NCBI GenBank assembly: GCA_016933985.1
Contig: JAFGTU010000380.1
Coordinates: 1-8,349 of the forward strand
Length of the DNA stretch: 8,349 nucleotides
Direction of reading: 5' to 3'
Source: Sedimentisphaerales bacterium
Lineage (GTDB): Bacteria; Planctomycetota; Phycisphaerae; Sedimentisphaerales; Anaerobacaceae
Shown here: positions 4,202 to 8,349 of the stretch, one piece after another
How positions within the stretch are numbered: the stretch's first letter is position 1
Layout: each line of letters begins with the position of its first letter
The notes under the pieces: generated by a model
Told to the model about the DNA's origin: nothing
Databases searched by the model: none
The model's input: only the letters and a program-made list of their open reading frames with translations
Position numbers and translations under genes: made by a program

Positions 4202-7009
4202 TCAAAGAGATTCGCCGTATGAGATTACTGTGAGCTTCACGCGCGGCGGCGGTCCCTCTGCTGCGCTGCACGAAAACCCGATCTGATTCTCGCCCGCCGA
4301 GAGCATGGGAATAGCCCCATCCGGCTTCACGGTGGTGACCGCCTCGCCCTTCGGCCCGTAGAGCACGCAGTCATTATCTCCGCCGAATTCCAGGTAACTG
4401 CCCGACGCCATCTCCACCGGCAGGATTATTGTTTCCCCGTTGACTGCGATGGCGGGATTCCTCACAGTACAGCCAACCATCGGCAGCGCCTTGACCGGGC
4501 CGATGACGCACTCAACCTTTTCGCCTTCCGGAAGATTGTTGCACCAGATGCTGAGCGATTCAACCTTGCCGAAGTCTATCGTCTCGCGGTAAACGTTGTA
4601 AAGCCATTTGCCGTCATTCCAAACGTAGTCGCTCCACCGCACTGATTCTGTTTCGATGAGCGTAACCAGTCGGCGTCCGGTGAAGTCAACGTTGATGTAA
4701 CGATCCGCAACTGCGCCAAAGGAGATATGGCGGGGGCTCTCCAGCCGGATGGCTATGATCTGCCCTTTGCCGTCTCCCTCAATCCATACCCCTACTGCCT
4801 GATGGTCCTTCAAATTGAGATTTGTGGCGAATTTGCGGTCCAGCCTGGCCCAAGCCGCGTTGCAGGCCGCCTTGCCTGAATTTGTTGCGGTGAATATGCC
4901 CGCCTGCTGCAGCCCGTTCGGTTTCTTGGCCAGCCCCGCCGTTACTCCGTTGGCGGCGCGCGGCGGCCCTGCAAATTGGTTCGCATCTGAAAGATCGGCC
5001 AGAATTATGTTATTTGCATCATCGTATGAACCTGCGGACATTAGGGCTTCCAGGCGAAACTTCACGGGTTGGTCGCCGAAAGGATTCCTCGCCGTCCACG
5101 AAAGGCTCCACGGCTCTGCACAAGAGGCTGTATGCGGGTCATAATGAGCCGGCCGGAATCGCCACCTGCCGCCGTCATCGCGAAACAGCGAGAATTCTTT
5201 GCCAGGCTCGCGCAATTTCGCCTTGGCCGTCTCATTGAAGACATTAGCTCGACGAAGCTCCTCACAAGTGCGGAGTGTATCCACCGCCCGCCGAAATAGG
5301 GGAACCGCATCGAGACGAGCACGGTCTATCGCGCCGGTAAGCGAAATGCCCGCATCCCATCCGATTAGCTTGGCGCCGAGGTACTCAATCACATCGGAAT
5401 ATGTAGGCTCAACCTGCGGTGGGTTGAATTGCTGGAAGTTCCACCAGCCGAGATGCAGAGGCAGCAGCAGCCCTCCGTTCACCGAGGCCGCGTGTATGTC
5501 GATAAAGCGTTTGTGTCCGCGCTGCGGATAATCCCAGGCCTGCCAGCGGGTGCGATACTGCCAGAAATGGTGCCACATGGCGCTCATCTCCATACCGACC
5601 GGTTTCTTGAGATGCCTCTGGATCTCGAAGACGAATTTGTCCGCCCAGTACCAGCACTCATCCGGCCCGCGCAGAATGCTGCTGCCGTCGATAGCGTCGA
5701 GATAGATGCCGTCGAAACCGCACGAGTTCACGATATCGGCGTGGTTCTTCGCGATCTCCTCGAAGAGGGAAGATTGCGGATTCGGCACGAGAAGCCCGAA
5801 GCACTCCTTAAGATGCCGGGCCTTGGCCCCCTTCTGATGTGAAGCCGCCTTTGTTCCGAACGCGCCGCGCCGGAGCTTCGTGAAGCCCCACGGAGCTTCC
5901 TGACTCACAACCCCGAAGGTAGCGAGCTCATCGTCAATATGGAGTATAACGCTGTTGTGCTCAAAGAATCCGGTAACAGTGCTCATGCCTTGCGTGGACT
6001 CATTGACGGTGATTTCTCCCGCATCGACAGCGATGTCTTCGGCGAGAGTGAAGCTTCGAAAGGCGTCAAGCCGTCCGTCCGGAACCGGGGTGACGTACTT
6101 TGATTGCTTGTCGATAAAGAAGGCATACGTGTGGAAGATGGACCCAACTCCGGCATCGTGAAGCCGCTTGACGATGCCGCGGTAAGTATCCCATCCTTCG
6201 GGCCATTTCTCCCGATTCAGGGTGAAGTCGCCGAACCGGAAGAATGCGCTTCCACCATGATTGTCTATCTGGGTCACGCCGAGCTTCTTGGCCATCGCTA
6301 TCCATTCGTCCACGTTTGAATCGGTCAGCGAGCCGAAGTTGAACAGATACGAGCCGTGATTGAAGGGTACATCACGCGCCCACGGCCCGGCCACCTCGCA
6401 ATGAGGCATCTCATCGGCTTCAGTCAGCGCCTGTTTGAGGGCCGGCAGCATCTGCTCCATTGGCATCGCCACAATTGCAGCCTTGGCCTCTTCCATACCG
6501 AACTTGGCGCAGCACGAGGCCTCCAGCCTGGTTTGAAGTGCCGGTAGCTGCTCGACCTTCGTATTCAGATTGAGAGATAAAGCGCATGAGCCGAACGGCT
6601 CATCCGGCCGGCCCTGCAAAGTGAGAGGAACATTCAAGAAGGTGAGCGATTCGATGTTATCGCCGCTGACGGACTCGACGGCGAGGCGGATGTACGAATC
6701 TCGTGGCTCGACGCGAATAACCGCCTTCGCGTCGGCCTTGTCGAACTCAATGGTCAGCCGACCGTTGGCCGGGGAGACTGAAGTTGCCGGATATTCCACC
6801 CCATTGCGCCGCACCAATGCACAGACCGAAGGTGCATTGCGATTCAAATAATCAATTCCTGTGCTGCGGTCGACAAATGCGAGGTTCTTTCCCTCGGCAG
6901 ATATAGTGTAGCGCACGCGGGCATTCTCAACAATCATAGGCGCCTGTTGCGCCAACTCCGCCGGCGCGTATGCCGCGAGTATGCCAAGGACAACTGCTGC
7001 TGTTTTCAT
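4202..7009 (-). CDS. Large exported glycoside hydrolase-like protein (TIM-barrel core, family not identified)
   Basis: A 935-residue protein. The ATG at 7009 is chosen over the longer frame (to 7096) because GGAGG (7016-7020) lies 6 nt upstream and the product then begins with a signal peptide: MKTAAVVLGILAAYAPAELA. The rest suggests a polysaccharide-active enzyme. An N-terminal beta-sandwich-like region (about 25-200) is followed by a probable TIM barrel (about 215-580) with DEWIAMAKKLGVTQIDNHGG (234-253), IFHTYAFF (291-298), GFDGIYLDAIDGS (431-443), VGMEMSAMW (471-479) and GWDAGISLTG (550-559). Asp438, Asp441 and Glu474 are candidate catalytic acids. A region at about 322-400, ending LRRGAFGTKAASHQKGAKAR, looks like a beta-rich insertion inside the barrel. 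The C-terminal 300 residues look like beta-sandwich carbohydrate-binding modules. The layout recalls alpha-galactosidase-type barrels, but I cannot name a CAZy family. It lies 67 bp downstream of a GH51 arabinofuranosidase and is probably cotranscribed with it. Confidence 0.72.
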   Translation of the reverse strand: MKTAAVVLGILAAYAPAELAQQAPMIVENARVRYTISAEGKNLAFVDRSTGIDYLNRNAPSVCALVRRNGVEYPATSVSPANGRLTIEFDKADAKAVIRVEPRDSYIRLAVESVSGDNIESLTFLNVPLTLQGRPDEPFGSCALSLNLNTKVEQLPALQTRLEASCCAKFGMEEAKAAIVAMPMEQMLPALKQALTEADEMPHCEVAGPWARDVPFNHGSYLFNFGSLTDSNVDEWIAMAKKLGVTQIDNHGGSAFFRFGDFTLNREKWPEGWDTYRGIVKRLHDAGVGSIFHTYAFFIDKQSKYVTPVPDGRLDAFRSFTLAEDIAVDAGEITVNESTQGMSTVTGFFEHNSVILHIDDELATFGVVSQEAPWGFTKLRRGAFGTKAASHQKGAKARHLKECFGLLVPNPQSSLFEEIAKNHADIVNSCGFDGIYLDAIDGSSILRGPDECWYWADKFVFEIQRHLKKPVGMEMSAMWHHFWQYRTRWQAWDYPQRGHKRFIDIHAASVNGGLLLPLHLGWWNFQQFNPPQVEPTYSDVIEYLGAKLIGWDAGISLTGAIDRARLDAVPLFRRAVDTLRTCEELRRANVFNETAKAKLREPGKEFSLFRDDGGRWRFRPAHYDPHTASCAEPWSLSWTARNPFGDQPVKFRLEALMSAGSYDDANNIILADLSDANQFAGPPRAANGVTAGLAKKPNGLQQAGIFTATNSGKAACNAAWARLDRKFATNLNLKDHQAVGVWIEGDGKGQIIAIRLESPRHISFGAVADRYINVDFTGRRLVTLIETESVRWSDYVWNDGKWLYNVYRETIDFGKVESLSIWCNNLPEGEKVECVIGPVKALPMVGCTVRNPAIAVNGETIILPVEMASGSYLEFGGDNDCVLYGPKGEAVTTVKPDGAIPMLSAGENQIGFSCSAAEGPPPRVKLTVISYGESL

Positions 7010-7015
7010 AGACAG

Positions 7016-7020
7016 CCTCC
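7016..7020 (-). promoter_or_regulatory. Shine-Dalgarno site fixing the start of the exported protein
   Basis: Minus-strand GGAGG, 6 nt before the ATG at 7007-7009, inside the 67-bp gap after the arabinofuranosidase stop. It supports the start that yields a signal peptide, rather than the ATG at 7096, which would overlap the upstream gene and place an Arg-rich stretch before the hydrophobic segment. Confidence 0.8.
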
Positions 7021-7076
7021 AGACTAACACCATTTCTCGCATTATACGCCACCTCCGGCGTCTATTCGTCCGGGAA

Positions 7077-8349
7077 TCACCGCACGCAGCACGCATAGAC
7101 AGTCACACTTAACGGAGCGACCAGCAATTGTTCTATGTTCTCCGCGGTGGAGCAGGAGGTGATATCCACCTGGCGGGGCTTGCCGGGGGCGTTGTAGGAC
7201 CATCGGTTTGCCCCGGCAAGGGTCCATTTTCGTCCTCGTCCGGTAAGCTCTCCGCCTTTCAAGCTCAGCCGGACGGACTGATCCCGCTCGGTTGGATTAA
7301 CCAGCCCGACCGTCAGGATGGTGCCGTCGGATGACAACGCCGCGGCAATATCCAGCGGGCTGAAATCGCCGCCGACCTGAACCGGGATTTCGCCGAACCG
7401 CGCACGGTAAAGCTTCAGCACCAGCCCGGTCGCCTCGAGCTCCGCCTCCGTCTTTGTCGTCTTGATAGCACCGATGACGTTGACGGTCTGCGCGTAGTTG
7501 GCCATCCAATAGATGTCGCTGTTGCGGAAGAACTCGTGCAGACCGACTGCTATCCCCAGCGCATCCTGCAGGAAGTAACGGACGCCCAACTCGCCGTATT
7601 CGTTTGGCCCGTACCAGTAATTCCATTCGTCCATGGCGATGCGGATATCCTTCCCGGCCAGCGCCGCGATGGTCTTGCGGTAGCCGCGATGAGCCTCGGC
7701 CACATCCCGGATCTGCACAGCGACCTGGCTGACGTGCGAACCCATGTCCTCTCTGTTCTGCCAGTAGAGATGTTCGCTGATCAGGCTTATGTTGTCCGCG
7801 CAGCTCGCAAGCATCTGCTCACTCCAGCGCCCTTTGGCTCCCACGGCGATGGGCTTGAAATCGGGATCGACTTTTCGCATAGCCTCCACCACGCGATTGT
7901 GCTTCTTGACGTATTCTTCCAGCGGCACGTGGCCAAGCTGCCAATCCCCGTACATCTCGTTGCCTATGGCCCACCATTTCACCGCCCACGGTTTGGGATG
8001 GCCGTTTTGCCCTCGCAGCCGACCCATAGGCGTTTCGGCCCCCCCGTTGACGTACTCGATCTGCTCAGCGGCGGCTTCAACGCCGCCCAGCCCCGTATTG
8101 ACGGCAATGTAAGCCTCGGCGCCGATCTCGCGGCAAAGCTCTATGAATTCATGGATGCCCACGTCGTTGTGCTCGATGCCCTTCCATGCGGGATTCTTGC
8201 GGGGCGGGCGGCGGTCCGAATCGCCGATGCCGTCCTTCCAATTGTAGCCGCTGACGAAATTGCCTCCCGGCCAGCGATACATCGGCGCGCCCAGCTCCTT
8301 GAGCAACGCCAATGTGTCGCGGCGCATGCCGCGGACGTTGTCGGCCGGC
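7077..8349 (-). CDS. GH51-type alpha-L-arabinofuranosidase, 5'-truncated by the window edge
   Basis: The frame is open to the right edge: codons upstream of the ATG at 8327 read PADNVRG and join the typical family sequence, so that ATG is internal and the N-terminus lies outside the window. The visible 423 residues cover most of the GH51 catalytic barrel and a C-terminal beta-sandwich. Counting from the ATG at 8327, hallmarks are RWPGGNFVSGYNWKDGIG (18-35), WWAIGNEMYGDWQLGH (118-133) with Glu124 as acid/base, SEHLYW (184-189), and AMDEWNYWYG (231-240) with Glu234 as nucleophile. Both catalytic glutamates of this retaining family are present. The enzyme releases terminal alpha-L-arabinofuranosyl residues from arabinoxylan, arabinan or oligosaccharides; most GH51 enzymes are intracellular, and export cannot be judged without the N-terminus. 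The next gene, 67 bp downstream, is an exported hydrolase-like protein, consistent with a glycan-utilisation unit. Confidence 0.93.
   Translation of the reverse strand, partial: PADNVRGMRRDTLALLKELGAPMYRWPGGNFVSGYNWKDGIGDSDRRPPRKNPAWKGIEHNDVGIHEFIELCREIGAEAYIAVNTGLGGVEAAAEQIEYVNGGAETPMGRLRGQNGHPKPWAVKWWAIGNEMYGDWQLGHVPLEEYVKKHNRVVEAMRKVDPDFKPIAVGAKGRWSEQMLASCADNISLISEHLYWQNREDMGSHVSQVAVQIRDVAEAHRGYRKTIAALAGKDIRIAMDEWNYWYGPNEYGELGVRYFLQDALGIAVGLHEFFRNSDIYWMANYAQTVNVIGAIKTTKTEAELEATGLVLKLYRARFGEIPVQVGGDFSPLDIAAALSSDGTILTVGLVNPTERDQSVRLSLKGGELTGRGRKWTLAGANRWSYNAPGKPRQVDITSCSTAENIEQLLVAPLSVTVYACCVR

Noticed and set aside
5409..5842. Overlapping ORFs on both strands within the exported protein gene
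   Set aside because: Alternative frames of a GC-rich coding region; the 935-codon frame is uninterrupted and has a signal peptide.
7010..7096. 29-residue N-terminal extension of the exported protein
   Set aside because: It would overlap the arabinofuranosidase stop and bury the signal peptide; the ATG at 7009 has GGAGG at ideal spacing.

Overview
The window looks like a piece of a bacterial chromosome, most plausibly from the Planctomycetes/PVC group (perhaps a Phycisphaerae-like lineage) or another carbohydrate-degrading environmental bacterium. This is inferred from the mix of genes: an archaeal-type pyruvoyl-dependent arginine decarboxylase, a DksA/TraR protein with the 'RLEAIPWARYC' style of zinc-finger region, a fucose-isomerase-like protein and large glycoside-hydrolase-type proteins. 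No marker gene fixes the taxonomy. I saw no rRNA, tRNA, CRISPR array, insertion sequence or phage gene.

Layout. On the + strand, 1-806 is the 3' part of a sugar-isomerase-like gene (L-fucose/L-arabinose isomerase C-terminal domain type) that begins outside the window. It converges, across a 91-bp gap, on a tightly spaced minus-strand cluster read in this order: dksA-like (3947-3513), an unassigned P-loop NTPase (3493-2372), pyruvoyl-dependent arginine decarboxylase (2351-1794) and agmatinase (1752-898). The gaps are 19, 20 and 41 bp and three of the four genes have clear Shine-Dalgarno sites, so this reads as one operon. Two of its products form a complete arginine -> agmatine -> putrescine route. 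The P-loop protein and the DksA-like protein are unexplained passengers and are the best candidates for new biology here.

Upstream of that cluster is a roughly 250-bp noncoding stretch (3948-4201). It holds a possible 26-codon leader ORF with its own Shine-Dalgarno site, ending 18 nt before the dksA-like start and in the same frame. No strong terminator or promoter is visible there.

The right half (4202-8349), also on the minus strand, is a polysaccharide-degradation pair: a GH51-type alpha-L-arabinofuranosidase cut by the window edge, then, 67 bp downstream, a 935-residue exported protein with a TIM-barrel-like glycoside hydrolase core. They probably act on arabinose-containing plant or algal glycans. 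All complete genes share the minus orientation, so readthrough from the glycosidase pair into the polyamine cluster cannot be excluded.
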